Position numbers and translations under genes: made by a program. The notes beneath the pieces are model-generated. The model was given only the letters and a program-made list of their open reading frames with translations. It made no database searches and was not told where the DNA came from. From Sphaerolaimus hirsutus (taxonomy: Eukaryota > Nematoda > Chromadorea > Monhysterida > Sphaerolaimidae): DNA of 64,000 nucleotides. The stretch is from assembly GCA_964036195.1 (NCBI GenBank), contig OZ038456.1:26885792-26949791 (forward strand), written 5' to 3'. Shown here one piece after another: positions 1 to 11,761 of the stretch (positions within the stretch are counted from its first letter, which is position 1; every line of letters starts with the position of its first letter).

Positions 1-248
1 AAAATGGATATTTTTGACACAAATCACCACTTAAAATGCTATCCCATGGCTCAACAGCAATTATATGGTCATATATAACATCACAGAGTATTGCCACTGT
101 CTGATATACCTATATATGTTGACACAAGGTCATATCTGGGAGCTTTTAAAAAAACCGTTTTTTTATACAAAAAAAACGTTTTTTATTAAAAAAAACGTGT
201 TTTTTTAATAAAAAAACATCAAGTTAAAAAACGTTTTTTCCAACCCTA
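1..248. mobile_element. Right part of a TAGGGTTGG-family MITE, unit A
   Basis: Matches the right third of 23358-24042 and ends CCAACCCTA. The following TGCACAAG matches the uninterrupted sequence at about 29203 in unit C, so it is inserted in TSR1 intron 12. Confidence 0.85.
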
Positions 249-622
249 TGCACAAGGTGTGGAGAAATGAACGAAACTATTTTTTTTTGGAAAGGGGGTC
301 ATATTCTATTGATGTACGACGATGTTTCCGATTCGATTAAGCTTAAACTTCACTAAAAGCTAAAAACAACCACTAATTTCGGATGCCGACATGAAACTTT
401 TGTTGGTTTTTATTTGACTTTTAAAACCCCTGGTCAAACACTACCTTTAGAACTTTTATAACTTTAAGTTTAGGCCCCAGATTTGACCTCATAGAACTTA
501 TATACAGTTACTCCGCCTAAAATTTTCTGAAACTTAGAAACTGAAACATAGAAAATAAGCGTATTTCTAAAATGGTAAAATTTGGCAAATAAGTTGAATC
601 AACAGCAAACGATGGCATCTAC

Positions 623-2732
623 TTCTGGAAGCGGATCCTGGCGGGAGTGTCCGTGGGCGTGTCCACCTCGTCGGGGAACAGCAGCTGGTCCCGGTGCTGC
701 CGCAGTCGCTCCGCCCTGCGAGCACACTGGCGACACACTGCGCACGGGTGCACAGGCAACGCAAAACAACACCTACTCGAGCATGTCTTCGGCGCCGCCA
801 TCAGTCCCCTCCAACTCCGCCCCCGCGTCGCCCGCCTCGTCGAGCGCCATCTGCGGAAAACAGAACAGGCATGCCACCGTACACGTACACTGGCACTGGC
901 ATTTTTCAAAGATATATTATATTATTGGATTTTTTTATCAAAACCGAAAAGCGAAAATCTTAAATAAAAACATGAGTTTTCATGTTTTTCGTGCAGGCAT
1001 CGTGCATTCCACCGCCAGTGTGCACTATGAAAATAACATACAACGCAAAGGATAACTCACACTGGCCGCATCTGACTCATCCCCGTCGCTTTCCATCTGA
1101 AAAGTACAAAAATCACACGTTATCAGATCACAAATCGATCAGAAAGTTTACAGGAATTACAAATAAGGTTTTGAAAATGTTTCTGTGAGGTTTTGCAGGT
1201 ATTGTGGCGAGGTTTTGCAGGTAAGCAGCATGCCATTAAACTTATGTTTCAAGTTATAACTGAGAAGTATTTTAATTTAGATTGCCTTGTCATTTGACTG
1301 ACCACTTTTACTTAACCTTACCACTTGCGATCGACACGCATTTCGCTTACAATTGCATGCGCTCAGTGGCGTGTCAAACTGAATGTAAACATGTGTGCCC
1401 TATGCCAGCGGAGGCAACGCAGAGCTACCTGGTGCTGCGCGGGCGTGTCCGAGTGCCGGGAGCCGGGCTCGGAGTGCTCGCTCATGCACTCGTCCCCGTC
1501 GCCCGCCGTCGAGCCCTCTGCGAGTACACCGAGTAGCCTTGCCGTTTGGCAATTACGATCCATGCGACTAACACCAATTCGCTAATTCGACAACTAAAAT
1601 TTGCGAAAATTCTTGAAAACGATTTCGGTGTCTGATTTTACAAAAACTGTTGAAAAAAGCGGTCACAGAAACTCCAAGAAAACCTATTTAAATCTACTAG
1701 AAAACATAATAAAATGTATTCAGATGCTAATTCCGTGAATGGACAAGTGCAACAGTGAGTAAGGGTAAGTGATAAGTAAGTCGTTATGGAACGGTAAGTG
1801 ACAGGTAAACCAATAAGTGATACGAAAATTTTTAGATGGACATACTTGTGACAAAAAAACCTAACTTGTCACTTGTCGACTTGACAAATCAGAGCCAGAG
1901 CACCGAAACAGCAGCCTGTGCCACATGGCAAGCAGAAGAGCGGCCCACCTGTGCTGTTCGGCTCGGAGAGCCAGTGGAGCTGCGCGTCGGTGCTGTGCGG
2001 CTGGGGCTGCGCGTCGCTGGGGTGCGCCCGCTCCTCGCAGCGCACAAACGAACGCTGCCAAGTCTCTGCGGGGCACATGTGTTTGGCATAGATAGGCAGT
2101 TTCTGCACACCTAGACTAAATATGTTATACTTGGCGGACCGAAAAGTATGCGCCCAAACTTATTTATGTCTTGGTCGAGCTGGACACTTATGTATGCACT
2201 CACACAAATTATAAGAGTAGTTAGAACTCAAAAGAAAAAGAAAAATTTTTTGTTTTAAAGGCGGAGTCGCGTACAAACGAGGAATGTTTTTTCCCAAAAT
2301 ATATTTTTTTTGCTGGAATAATTTTATGATGACGTCATGATGGAGTGTTTCCTTCAGAAAAATGCATAGCATGCGGTCCGCCGAGTATACATGCTTGGTT
2401 ACAAATCGCCTACATACACAGGTAGCGTTGATAATTCATCTCAAGTTTAAAAAAACAAGTCAAATTAATGAATAGATTTAAGACACCTTCTTGAAGCCCT
2501 TTATCCTTTAAAATTATAAATATTTATAAACCTAAATACAAGTCATTCAAAAATATCGTATCCAAAAATCTCTCGGCAGGCAGCTTGTTTCAAAAGTACT
2601 GCACCAACCAGACTGGGGGTGCCACACGTCGATGGCCCTGAGTCGGTAGTCGCCCACGCCGACGATGTGTACCAACTGTTCTGGGACGATGTCTGCGCCG
2701 CGCACCACGCCGCTCACCAGCACGTCGCACGT
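623..2732 (-). pseudogene. TSR1: TSR1 partial copy, unit A (exons 7-12 within the window)
   Basis: Exon copies are at 2609-2732 (7), 1949-2065 (8), 1429-1517 (9), 1061-1096 (10), 777-850 (11) and 623-715 (12). Exon 13 and later would lie left of the window, beyond a MITE in the intron that ends at 248. Frames are open, with a few missense changes: GDGDEC is preceded by STA instead of SLA, and exon 11 reads DGGAE instead of DAGAE. Upstream of exon 7 the sequence follows the TSR1 intron to about 3138 and then enters a truncated MITE, so exons 1-6 are missing. Confidence 0.85.
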
Positions 2733-3138
2733 CTGAGTCAATGCACTCTCACTCGGCGCACATCATTGGTGGGTCGAATATTGACACGCGTTTTGCAATT
2801 TTTTGCATAAAATGATGATTTTATCATCTCCAGGGGCACTGAATCAACTTTTTCATTTTTTTAAATTTAGGAAAATAGTTTTTTTTGGCAGCTTATGGGA
2901 GTCGAATTTTTCAACTGGATAATTTCGACTATTTCCGTGAAATATATTATCAGAAGAAAAGTGAAAACGTCGGGAAATGATATCAAAATCCATTTAAAAA
3001 TTCAAAATTGGTTGATTTCCAGCATAAAAAACTGCAAGGTAAGCCAGAAACAGCCTCAGTTATTTAACCCAGAGAAAAATCAACGATTCAAGCACGCGCA
3101 GAAGTATTCCTAAAAGAAACGAACCAGTGTTGGGCCCC

Positions 3139-3277
3139 GACTAGGGTTGGAAAAAACGTTTTTTTTTCAACTCCATGTTGTTGTTTTAAAAAAACGTTTT
3201 TTTAAAGCCCCCAGATATGGCTCTGGGTCAACATATATAGGTATATCAGACAAGTGACAATACTATGTGATGTTATA
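3139..3277. mobile_element. Left part of a TAGGGTTGG-family MITE, breakpoint of unit A
   Basis: Follows GCCCCGAC with TAGGGTTGGAAAAAACG and runs to about 3277, where TSR1 intron 15 sequence starts abruptly. The complementary right part with the same flank is at 53517-53748. Confidence 0.8.
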
Positions 3278-3568
3278 CATATTACCGCATTTCTTCTAAT
3301 AGAAGAGTGCCCTTACATTTTTTCGTCAATTTACCCGTCCTTCGTTTAGATGGCCCAAATAAAGTCAAAGGTGTACTTTCCATTGGAGACGCTCTTCTAT
3401 TGGAAACCCGTCCATAGTCTGACGTCTGGTATAAACACTTGTACAAAAGACTTGTATTTATAAGAAAAAACCTAGGAAATTTCACATCCTTCAGTATAAA
3501 TTTTCTATTTATGCCCTTTATTTTACTTGGAAAAATAGCCCCCCCCCCCGATCCTGCGAGTGGTTCAC

Positions 3569-3672
3569 CTTGGACTTGAGGGTGCCGTCGAAGTCAGGTC
3601 TGGGCGTGAGGAGCATGTTGCACACGGCCATCTTGCACTCGTGCCGCAGCAGACTCGCCAGCACCAGCGGCC
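3569..3672 (-). pseudogene. TSR1: Isolated fragment of TSR1 exon 15
   Basis: About 104 of the 119 bp of exon 15 are present, with the adjoining intron sequence (3278-3568) carrying the same TTCTTCTAATAGAAGAG element and C-run found beside exon 15 in B, C and D. The homology ends inside the exon, where a CAGTCCCGCACTGTGTAAGC sequence begins. This is a fifth, tiny remnant of the TSR1 duplication, joined to the truncated MITE that ends unit A. Confidence 0.75.
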
Positions 3673-4836
3673 AGTCCCGCACTGTGTAAGCGTATGAGAC
3701 TGTAAAATGTCACAAATTTGAGAAACCTTATCTCGACATTCTTATTCTGACAAATTCAAACATTTTACAGATGCGTGACTGGCTAGCAGTTCATTAGCGG
3801 AGCGTGTATCGACTTCAGCCAGAGTAAAGTCAGGGCCCCTTCCATCCATGAAGAGTAGAGGGGGGTAACACCGCGGGTATCATCCGCGGCGATTCGAATG
3901 AATGAATTTCGAAATCATACTTTCCTTTTTTGTAGAAACAATGATTTGGATACGTAACGCTATAAAATATGTGCCTTTTTTCCCAATTAAAAAATGTATA
4001 TTCCGACCTCAGAAATGAAATATTCAGATTCAGCTGATCATTTGAAGTGTTTAATGGTGAAAATCGGCCCAGAAATGGCCGAGTTGTTGCTCATTTTTAA
4101 AAAGGCCGCTTTTGTGCTCAATTGAGAGTTCCTGGTGCGGCTTATGCTCGTTTGGGCACAATATATAGGTTTTTAAAAAATGCAGCTTTGTGCTTTATGT
4201 ATATTTATGTTTATCATTTAATACGTTGCCGATGGACAGAAATATCACACTTCGAAAGATTTAACAGTTTATAAACACTATACCATATTTCCTTGAATAA
4301 TTCCATTAGAAATAAATGTTTCATAATAAGTGAGTATTCCTTATTTATTCAGGCATTTATTCATGAAGAAAGATTAAATACTAGTAAAGTACGTTTTCCT
4401 GGAGAAAAAAAAGTAAAGGCCACTATTTTTGAGATATTTCTACAGAATTATCACTCAAAATCACTAATTTAATCTTATTTCTGTCAATTTTCACGTCCAA
4501 ATTCACTAGTTCATCTATGTGTTTTTGCCTATTTTCAGCTTTACTTGACATTTGCAGAAAATGCCAACTTTCCGAATTTGAAGTGAATGATTTATATTAT
4601 GTTTCTCAACATTTTTAGCCACTTCATTACATGTTACACGCAAAATGTGAGAGTGTGCAAAATGTGACATTTCAAAATTCATACTTCATCTGTTTTCTTT
4701 GTTGCTTATTTTCAGCTATTCTTGACATTTGCACAAAATGCCTATTTTCACTTTGATGACCTATGACTCACTTACAGTAGGTATTAAAAGTGAATTTGTG
4801 AAGTAAAGTGAATTAGTGAAGTTAATTAAATGTGAG

Positions 4837-6028
4837 AGTGCATGAAGCTGCAAATGTGAGAGTGAGCAAAATTGTAAATGTGAGAGTGAGCAAAATTGTA
4901 AATGTGAGAGTGAGCGAAGCTGCAAATGTGAGAGTGAGCAAAATTGTAAATGTGAGAGTGTGCAAAGCTGCAAATGTGAGAGTGCGCGAAACTGCAAATG
5001 TGAGAGTGAGCAAAATGGTAAATGTGAGAGTGAGCAAAATTGTAAATGTGAGAGTGCGTGAAGCTGCAAATGTGAGAGTGAGCAAAATTGTAAATGTGAG
5101 AGTGCGCGAAGCTGCAAATGTGAGAGTGCGCAAAACTGCAAATGTGAGAGTGAGCAAAATGGTAAATGTGAGAGTGAGCAAAATTGTAAATGTGAGAGTG
5201 CGCGAAGCTGCAAATGTGAGAGTGAGCAAAATTGTAAATGTGAGAGTGCGCGAAGCTGCAAATGTGAGAGTGCGCAAAACTGCAAATGTGAGAGTGAGCA
5301 AAATTGTAAATGTGAGAGTGCGCGAAGCTGCAAATGTGAGAGTGAGCAAAATTGTAAATGTGAGAGTGCGCAAAACTGCAAATGTGAGAGTGAGCAAAAT
5401 GGTAAATGTGAGAGTGAGCAAAATTGTAAATGTGAGAGTGCGCGAAGCTGCAAATGTGAGAGTGTGCAAAGCTGCAAATGTGAGAGTGCGCGAAACTGCA
5501 AATGTGAGAGTGAGCAAAATGGTAAATGTGAGAGTGAGCAAAATTGTAAATGTGAGAGTGCGCGAAGCTGCAAATGTGAGAGTGAGCAAAATTGTAAATG
5601 TGAGAGTGCGCGAAGCTGCAAATGTGAGAGTGCACAAAACTGCAAATGTGAGAGTGAGCAAAATGGTAAATGTGAGAGTGAGCAAAATTGTAAATGTGAG
5701 AGTGCGCGAAGCTGCAAATGTGAGAGTGAGCAAAATTGTAAATGTGAGAGTGTGTGAAGCTGCAAATGTGAGAGTGCGCAAAGCTGCAAATGTGAGAGTG
5801 CGCAAAACTGCAAATGTGAGAGTGAGCAAAATGGTAAATGTGAGAGTGAGCAAAATTGCAAATGTGAGAGTGTGCAAAATGGTAAATGTGAGAGTGAGCA
5901 AAATGGTAAATGTGAGAGTGAGCAATATGGTAAATGTGAGAGCCAGCAAGATTGTAAATTTGAGAGCCAGCAAGATGGTAAATGTGAGAGTGCGCAAAAC
6001 TGCAAATGTGAAAGTGCGCAAAACTGCA
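4837..6028. repeat. 24-bp satellite array, copy 1 (about 50 units)
   Basis: The repeat unit is AAATGTGAGAGTGAGCAAAA plus TTGT, varying mainly in the second half (GCGCGAAGCTGC, GCGCAAAACTGC, GAGCAAAATGGT). Units follow a recurrent order, so a higher-order repeat of several units is visible. Because 24 is divisible by three and the unit lacks stops, most frames on both strands stay open. The array is flanked on both sides by related sequence of about 190 bp (4168-4330 and 6043-6230). Confidence 0.95.
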
Positions 6029-6451
6029 GTTTTTCACTGGTTTTTAAAAACACAGATTTTATGCTTTATTTATATTTATTTCTTTATGAATGCAGTGAAT
6101 GTTTCTCATGTAATACATTCCCAATGGACATAAATATCACACTTTGAACGATTTAACAGTTTATAAACACTATACCGTATTTCCTTGAATAATTCCGTTG
6201 GAAATAAATGTTTCATAATACATAAACAAAGTATTACTTTTTTCATTAAGAAAGATAAAATACTAGTAAAGTATGTTTTCTTGAAAAGATTTACATTTTT
6301 TTTAAAGCGTATATTTATTTCTACCTACATTGAATTTACTCATTATTTATTGAATTTATCTCATGTTTTTGTTTACTTTCCCGATAGAATATCACACATT
6401 TAAATATTTAACTAAGTAACTTATTTTTCCTGCAATTTTAGTAAAAATGGC

Positions 6452-7466
6452 GCGAAATGTTAGGATCTGAGACTGCACAAAAAGTGAGAATCTGAGACTA
6501 TGCAAAATGTGAGGATCTGAGACTGTGCAAAATGTGAGGATCTGAGACTGCACGAAATGAGAGAATCCGAGACTGCGCGAAATGTTAGGATCTGAGACTG
6601 TGCAAAATGTGAGGATCTGAGACTGCACGAAATGAGAGAATCTGAGACTGCACTAAATGTTAGGATCTGAGACTGCACAAAAAGTGAGAATCTGAGACTA
6701 TGCAAAATGTGAGGATCTGAGACTGTGCAAAATGTGAGGATCTGAGACTGCACAAAATGAGAGAATCTGAGACTGTTCGAAATGTTAGGATCTGAGACTG
6801 TGCAAAATGTGAGGATCTGAGACTGCACGAAATGAGAGAATCTGAGACTGCACTAAATGTTAGGATCTGAGACTGTGTGAAATGTGAGGATCTGAGACTG
6901 CAGGAAATGAGATAATCTGAGACTGCGCAAAATGTTAGGATCTGAGACTGTGCAAAATGTGAGGATCTGAGACTGCACAAAATGAGAGAATCTGAGACTG
7001 CGCGAAATGTTAGGATCTGAGACTGTGTGAAATGTGAGGATCTGAGACTGCACAAAATGAGAGAATCTGAGACTGCGCGAAATGTTAGGATCTGAGACTG
7101 TGTGAAATGTGAGGATCTGAGACTGCACAAAATGAGAGAATCTGAGACTGCGCGAAATGTTAGGATCTGAGACTGTGCAAAATGTGAGGATCTGAGACTG
7201 CACGAAATGAGAGAATCTGAGACTGCGCGAAATGTTAGGATCTGAGACTGTGTGAAATGTGAGGATCTGAGACTGCACAAAATGAGAGAATCTGAGACTG
7301 CGCGAAATGTTAGGATCTGAGACTGTGTGAAATGTGAGGATCTGAGACTGCGCGAAATGTGAGGATCTGAGACTTTGTGAAATGTGAGGATCTGAGACTG
7401 TGCAAAATGTGAGAATCTGAGACTGCACGAAATGTGAGAATCTGAGACTGTGCAAAATGTGAGGAC
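6452..7466. repeat. 25-bp satellite array, copy 1 (about 40 units)
   Basis: The unit is GAGGATCTGAGACTGTGCAA plus AATGT. Three related units (gaggatctgag, gagaatctgag, taggatctgag) alternate to give a 75-bp higher-order repeat, which is why 25-residue periodic ORFs appear on the minus strand. It ends before a CTGTTGTTGTTGTACAG sequence. Confidence 0.95.
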
Positions 7467-8464
7467 TGAACAGTATGTGACCTGTTGTTGTTGTACAGAC
7501 AATCATTGTTGTTAAAACGTATTTACTTTCACTCAATAAATATGTATATTTGAGTACGGAGTACTCACCCTTACTGATACTTATTGAAAGTACTCGAGTA
7601 CAGAAAACGTAGTGAAAAATAGCCAAAAACAGGGTTTATAAGGTCATATATATAGCCAAAAAGCTGAAAATAGGCATATTTTAAGGTGGAAATGTTCAAA
7701 CAAAATATGAAAATTGGTAATTTTGAGTAAAAATTGGGAAAATATTTCTCAATAATACTTACTTTTATATTTTCCAGGGGTAAAAGTATTTTTATCACTT
7801 TTACTCATGAGTAAAACTGGAAAATTCTTACTTTATTTTTTCTATACTTGGGGGTAAGTAATATATACTGCATGTTTACATATACTTTGACAAAAGTTCA
7901 GTACTTTTAACAACTCTGGTCACAATTTATTTAAAAAATTTTTTAAGCCCTTCACAATTGTGTTGACTGTTCAAAACTGAAATGGTGAATGGTCAAACTG
8001 AAAGTGATTGTAAACTGCACCCAGCATTTAGTTATCTACATGGCCCATAAATTTGATATCACATCACACACTAGTTTTTTTAATGGTACATTACATTTGC
8101 ACAAAAAGGCACTGCACACACTTGTTTTCAACTGGAATTTCAGAAACTTAAATCAGCTTTGAACACATTTACCTAGTTTACTGAAATGAGTTTTTTGTAA
8201 TACCCATAAACTGTAGTTGACAACCACCGGAATCCAGTAAACTCAAATGCGTTCAAAGCTTCTTTCTCGGTTTTCAGACTTTCGGTTTACAGCTAAATAG
8301 CGTGTAGACGTAGAGTCGATTTGCCTGCCCACACAAGCTTTCAATTGAAATTTCGAAAACTCATAAATCATCTTGGAACGCATTTGAGTTTTCTAGAATG
8401 AGTTATTCGTAAACTACAGTTGATTGGGATTAAAAATGACTCTTCTAGAAAACTAAAATGCGTT
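7467..8464. other. AT-rich spacer, no gene seen
   Basis: It holds a degraded CAGAGTTG-type MITE (the right end CAACTCTGG is at about 7910) and repeats of the AAACTCAAATGCGTTCAAAGC type. The duplicate is 36567-37587. Confidence 0.6.
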
Positions 8465-8869
8465 AAGGCTGAATCAATCACGAAAAGGAATCAAAATTGC
8501 CATGAGCATTTGAACACGCTTTCGCAACCCAGAGCTGTAAAAAGTACTGAACTTTTGAAAAGTAAACAACTATGAAAATAATATAAAATATAACTATGAA
8601 AATGAACTGTGTCACTAATTTCGGAACACCAAGAAGTATACATACCACCAGGCTACTTTATGAATGCATGTGTTTGGAATGTAGCGAGACAGCAAAAAAA
8701 TGTGTAAAACAGAAAGCATCACAATGTTGGCCTGTTAAATTAATTAAACGACATTTATCGCAAGATTTTATTCATTAAATTATGGTAGGTTTCCATACTA
8801 AGTGTGCTCACCGCAGAGTATACCTATGTTCACGGCTGATTAACCTGTATACTAGATAATTTCTGCGGA

Positions 8870-9235
8870 GTGTGTGGCCGTTGCGTCAAAAAATCAAACT
8901 TTCCATTGCGGCACTGTTAGCCAAAAAGGGAAATTTCCATTGCCGTTTTCGCTGTCCCTATTTATTTTTGTTATGCCCCCTACATTGTGTTGTGCTTTTA
9001 TTTGTATACATACCCTTCCATTTTCAATTCCCCCGCCAGAACTGTGCATTGGCAGCGCGCCAGGTGTCTTTTTCGCTGCCGCGTGGCTGGCGTCTACGAA
9101 TCTGGGCCGAGCTCTGCGCTGTGAATGGCCGCCCCCAGCCCCAGCGCGTTGTCATCCTTGCTTCATGTGTGTGTGAATGTCCATTTGATTTTTTTCGCAG
9201 GCTGTCTGGCGTGCGGTGAGTAATGTGTTTCCGTG
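8870..9235 (+). other. GC-rich conserved patch with splice-like sites, function unknown
   Basis: Duplicated at 42762-43130. It contains CCCCCGCCAG|AACTGTGCATTGGCAG...CGCCAG|GTGTCT and, further on, TTTTTTCGCAG|GCTGTCTGGCGTGCG|GTGAGT, which look like tiny plus-strand exons between good acceptors and donors. It lies 1.5-1.7 kb upstream of the PDE exons in units B and D. The encoded stretches (NCALAARQ and a 5-codon piece) are too short to assign. Confidence 0.3.
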
Positions 9236-9249
9236 TCGTATCACTACCT

Positions 9250-9430
9250 GGTGCCAGTCCCAAGCCCTGTAAAGTCAAGCGTCAAATATCATACAAATTT
9301 GTCAAATGTCATCAAAGTGTCAATTGGCGTGCAAGGTTCAGTTATGAAACCTTTTCTTTTTTGTTTTGATTGACATTTTACATGACATTTGACATTTGGC
9401 TTCACACTGTACAGGGCTCGGGACTGCCCC
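9250..9430. mobile_element. CAGTCCC-type MITE
   Basis: TGGTGCCAGTCCCAAGCCCTG at the left, GGGCTCGGGACTGCCCCA at the right. Duplicated at 43143-43328. A related segment with CCTGTAAAGTGTC continues to about 9605. Confidence 0.75.
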
Positions 9431-9649
9431 ATGGTGCTAGTCTCACGTGAAATATCAGTTAAGTCAAGTGAAATGTCATACAAAGTTGTCAATTGTCCTG
9501 TAAAGTGTCAAACGTTCAGTAATAAGTTCTTTTCGGTTTTTTTAAATTTTTATTGCTATTTTACATGACACTTGACTTTACAGGGATGGAGTGCGGGATT
9601 GCCCCCAAGGCAATACTGAAATGTAAAAAGTGTTGCTGAAAGTGTTACT

Positions 9650-9905
9650 GAGGTGAAAGCGCCGTGTCTAATGATGGAGAGGCGCCAACGGCGCCAGAGC
9701 AAAATTCAGAGCAAAATGCGCTAAGCGCCATGGCGCTTTTTGCTTTGGCGCAAGCACGAAGCACCAGCAGCAGTGGTTTTGTTAGTTGCGCCCTGCAAAA
9801 AATAGCGCCAAGCTGATGCGTGTGGCGCAAGCACCAATGGCACCACAGCAAAACAGCGACATGGCACTTTTTACTTTAGAGCTGGCGCCAGCTCCATAGC
9901 GCTTT
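9650..9905. repeat. GGCGCC-rich palindromic repeat
   Basis: Dense GGCGCC and GGCGCA palindromes with spacing of about 10-20 bp. Similar blocks occur inside MITEs at 25449-25550, 45352-45710 and 55860-55930. The ORF across it (minus strand, 68 codons) is a by-product. Confidence 0.6.
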
Positions 9906-9979
9906 CCAATCACTTCCGTGTCAATTCGCATTTCTGTATCACTTTTAGGTACTATGGTTACATTTGCACAAAATGGTGA

Positions 9980-10111
9980 TTACTGTATTTCTTCCAATAG
10001 AAGAGCGCCGTTCTATTTTTTTTGTGAGTACAAAATAGAGCCAAAACCTGCCATTCTATTGGAGGTGCCATTCTATTGGAGGTATGCCGTTCTATTAGAA
10101 GAAATATGGTA
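9980..10111. mobile_element. Small MITE (TTTCTTCTAATAGAAGAG family)
   Basis: Inverted ends TGTATTTCTTCCAATAGAAG and CTATTAGAAGAAATATGG. Copies of the same family lie in TSR1 intron 15 in all units (15904, 28319, 49917 and 3282). Confidence 0.7.
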
Positions 10112-10474
10112 TACGGTTTGAAGTCAAATATCCCATTGACGGTTTATCACAATCATGTCTAGAAGAAAAGTTGTGAAGATTCAAAATGTGTAAATGATTT
10201 TGTATTTATGTAGATGTAGATATTGAGCAATTGTATCTTACGATACAATACATCAGGATATCGTGCGCCGCACAAGCCACCAGGTGGAGTTGTTGGATTG
10301 TTAAAAGTGCTGGAATTTTCGAAAAAAAACGCAATGTAAATTATTTTTTACTCACCACTGAGTACAGAAAACGTAAAGTAATTATTTAGGTGAACGCTGC
10401 GAAAAACGTTGAGTAAATTGCTATTCATTCAGAGAAATCGTAAAAACGAGTATTCTTCCAGAAAACCTAAGTTA

Positions 10475-10839
10475 CTGTATTACCTCGAATTATCCCCCCT
10501 CAAAATGGGCTGGGGAAATAATAAATTCCCCCTTCGGAATGATGTACGTCATGTACGTAATAAATACGTCATGTATACAATGTACATGATGTATATTACT
10601 GCTAATTTGCATTGCAGCTACACATAGACTAGTTTGTGTAGCTATCTACGTTTTTATTTCCAAATATATCCCGTTTGGATACATTTATTACCTGTTTTGG
10701 GCACGCAAATTCCTACTTGTCACTACTATCCTTACAAAAATTTCTGACGAAATAATAAACCTCCCCGCGAATTACCCCCCCACCTCAAATTTTCTGGCGA
10801 AATAATAAACCCTCCTGGGGGTATTTCGAGGTAATACGG
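10475..10839. mobile_element. MITE with TA target duplication (CCGTATTACCTCGAA family)
   Basis: CTGTATTACCTCGAATTATC at the left and GGTAATACGG at the right, flanked by TA. Related truncated pieces lie at about 20400-20520 and 22065-22145. Confidence 0.85.
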
Positions 10840-10936
10840 TAGTACTTTTTCATGTTTTTGCTCTATTCTGCATATTCACTCGGTACTCGATTATACGTAT
10901 TTTCAGAGTTAACGTAATTTGCAGTCCATCTGCGTC

Positions 10937-11343
10937 TTCATGCAGTCCATCTGCGTGCCCTGCTACAGTCTGCTGGCCGCCTGCCTGCCCCACCTGCCGC
11001 CGCTCACCCACAAGGCCGCGTGAGTGCATCGCACTGTGCACAGTCGAGTGTGATTGGTGTTGAAGAAATATGTGGGAGAATGACATTTACCATCAACCAA
11101 ATACCACAAAATATATTTATAAAAATATAAGATTATTTTATATTTTTCCAACTTTTTGCAGACAGATTTAATAATGTTTCCTTTTTGAGATATTTTCTGA
11201 TATTATGTTTGATTTTGTTTTCTCAAAATCACTCATTCTTCAATGCTAATCATGACTCGAGCACAGGTCACATGCATTTGGATACATTTTGCAGATACAA
11301 CATGCGCAAGTGGCAGCAGCTGGCACAGGCCCAAGACACATGA
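10937..11343 (+). pseudogene. PDE last two exons, unit B copy, first one truncated
   Basis: The 5' part of the penultimate exon is gone. Homology begins inside it at about 10937 (TTCATGCAGTCCATCTGCGT) and runs to the GTGAGT donor after 11019. The last exon, 11295-11343, is intact with its stop. Just upstream, CAGTCCATCTGCGT is written twice (10922 and 10942), a short repeat at the breakpoint. With the acceptor and the PSMQ block lost, this copy cannot be spliced normally. Confidence 0.8.
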
Positions 11344-11420
11344 CTGCGCGTGCACATTCAGGTGTCCCTTGCTGCATTCATGCGATCTCGATTATTTATG
11401 GATCTGTTGAAGTGTAGTAG

Positions 11421-11761
11421 CAGGGGTTTTGTAGATTTGGACCCCCGCGGGGGTTCATATAGATAGTAAATCGCTCCTCCGGAGGGATAAATAGCTGAAA
11501 AATACGGAACATGAATTAGAATTCTGAAAATGAAAAACTATAAAAAGGTACGAAAATTTGCGATTTTGAGCGAAAATTGGGGCAAAATTTCTTTAAGGTC
11601 GCTCCAAATAGATAGAAAGCTGGCCGATTTGGAGGGGGAGGGGGGGGGGGTTTAGGGGATAGTAGCCCAAAATTTTGCCTCCGGGATAGATAGATAGCTG
11701 AGCGGGCCTCCGGGATACATAGATAGCTGCCCCCCCCCAACCTCCCCCCCTACTAAACCCG
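11421..11761. mobile_element. hAT-type MITE (CAGGGGT family) downstream of PDE, unit B
   Basis: Flanked by TGTAGTAG on both sides. The right end is degenerate (AAACCCG). Elements at the same place in C and D mark an insertion older than the duplication. Confidence 0.85.

Larger units (their letters stand above)
3896..9507. repeat. Segmental duplication block, copy 1
   Basis: The block begins at TTCGAAATCATACTTTCC. Up to about 8464 it matches 32775-37587, and from about 8465 to 9507 it matches 42369-43391. It includes both satellites and the GC-rich patch at 9010-9235. The junction at 8465 is where the second copy has a 4.8-kb insertion. Confidence 0.9.

Noticed and set aside
4761..6133. Overlapping ORFs of 399-433 codons on both strands
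   Set aside because: All are by-products of a 24-bp repeat without stop codons. Several frames on both strands are open at once, which real coding sequence does not do.
4837..7466. CRISPR-like repeat array
   Set aside because: Repeats are contiguous with no unique spacers, and the DNA is eukaryotic.
6460..7626. Minus-strand ORFs of 122-280 codons with a 25-residue period
   Set aside because: Satellite of 25 bp, so three units give 75 bp and an open 25-codon repeat. No start context, splice sites or homology.
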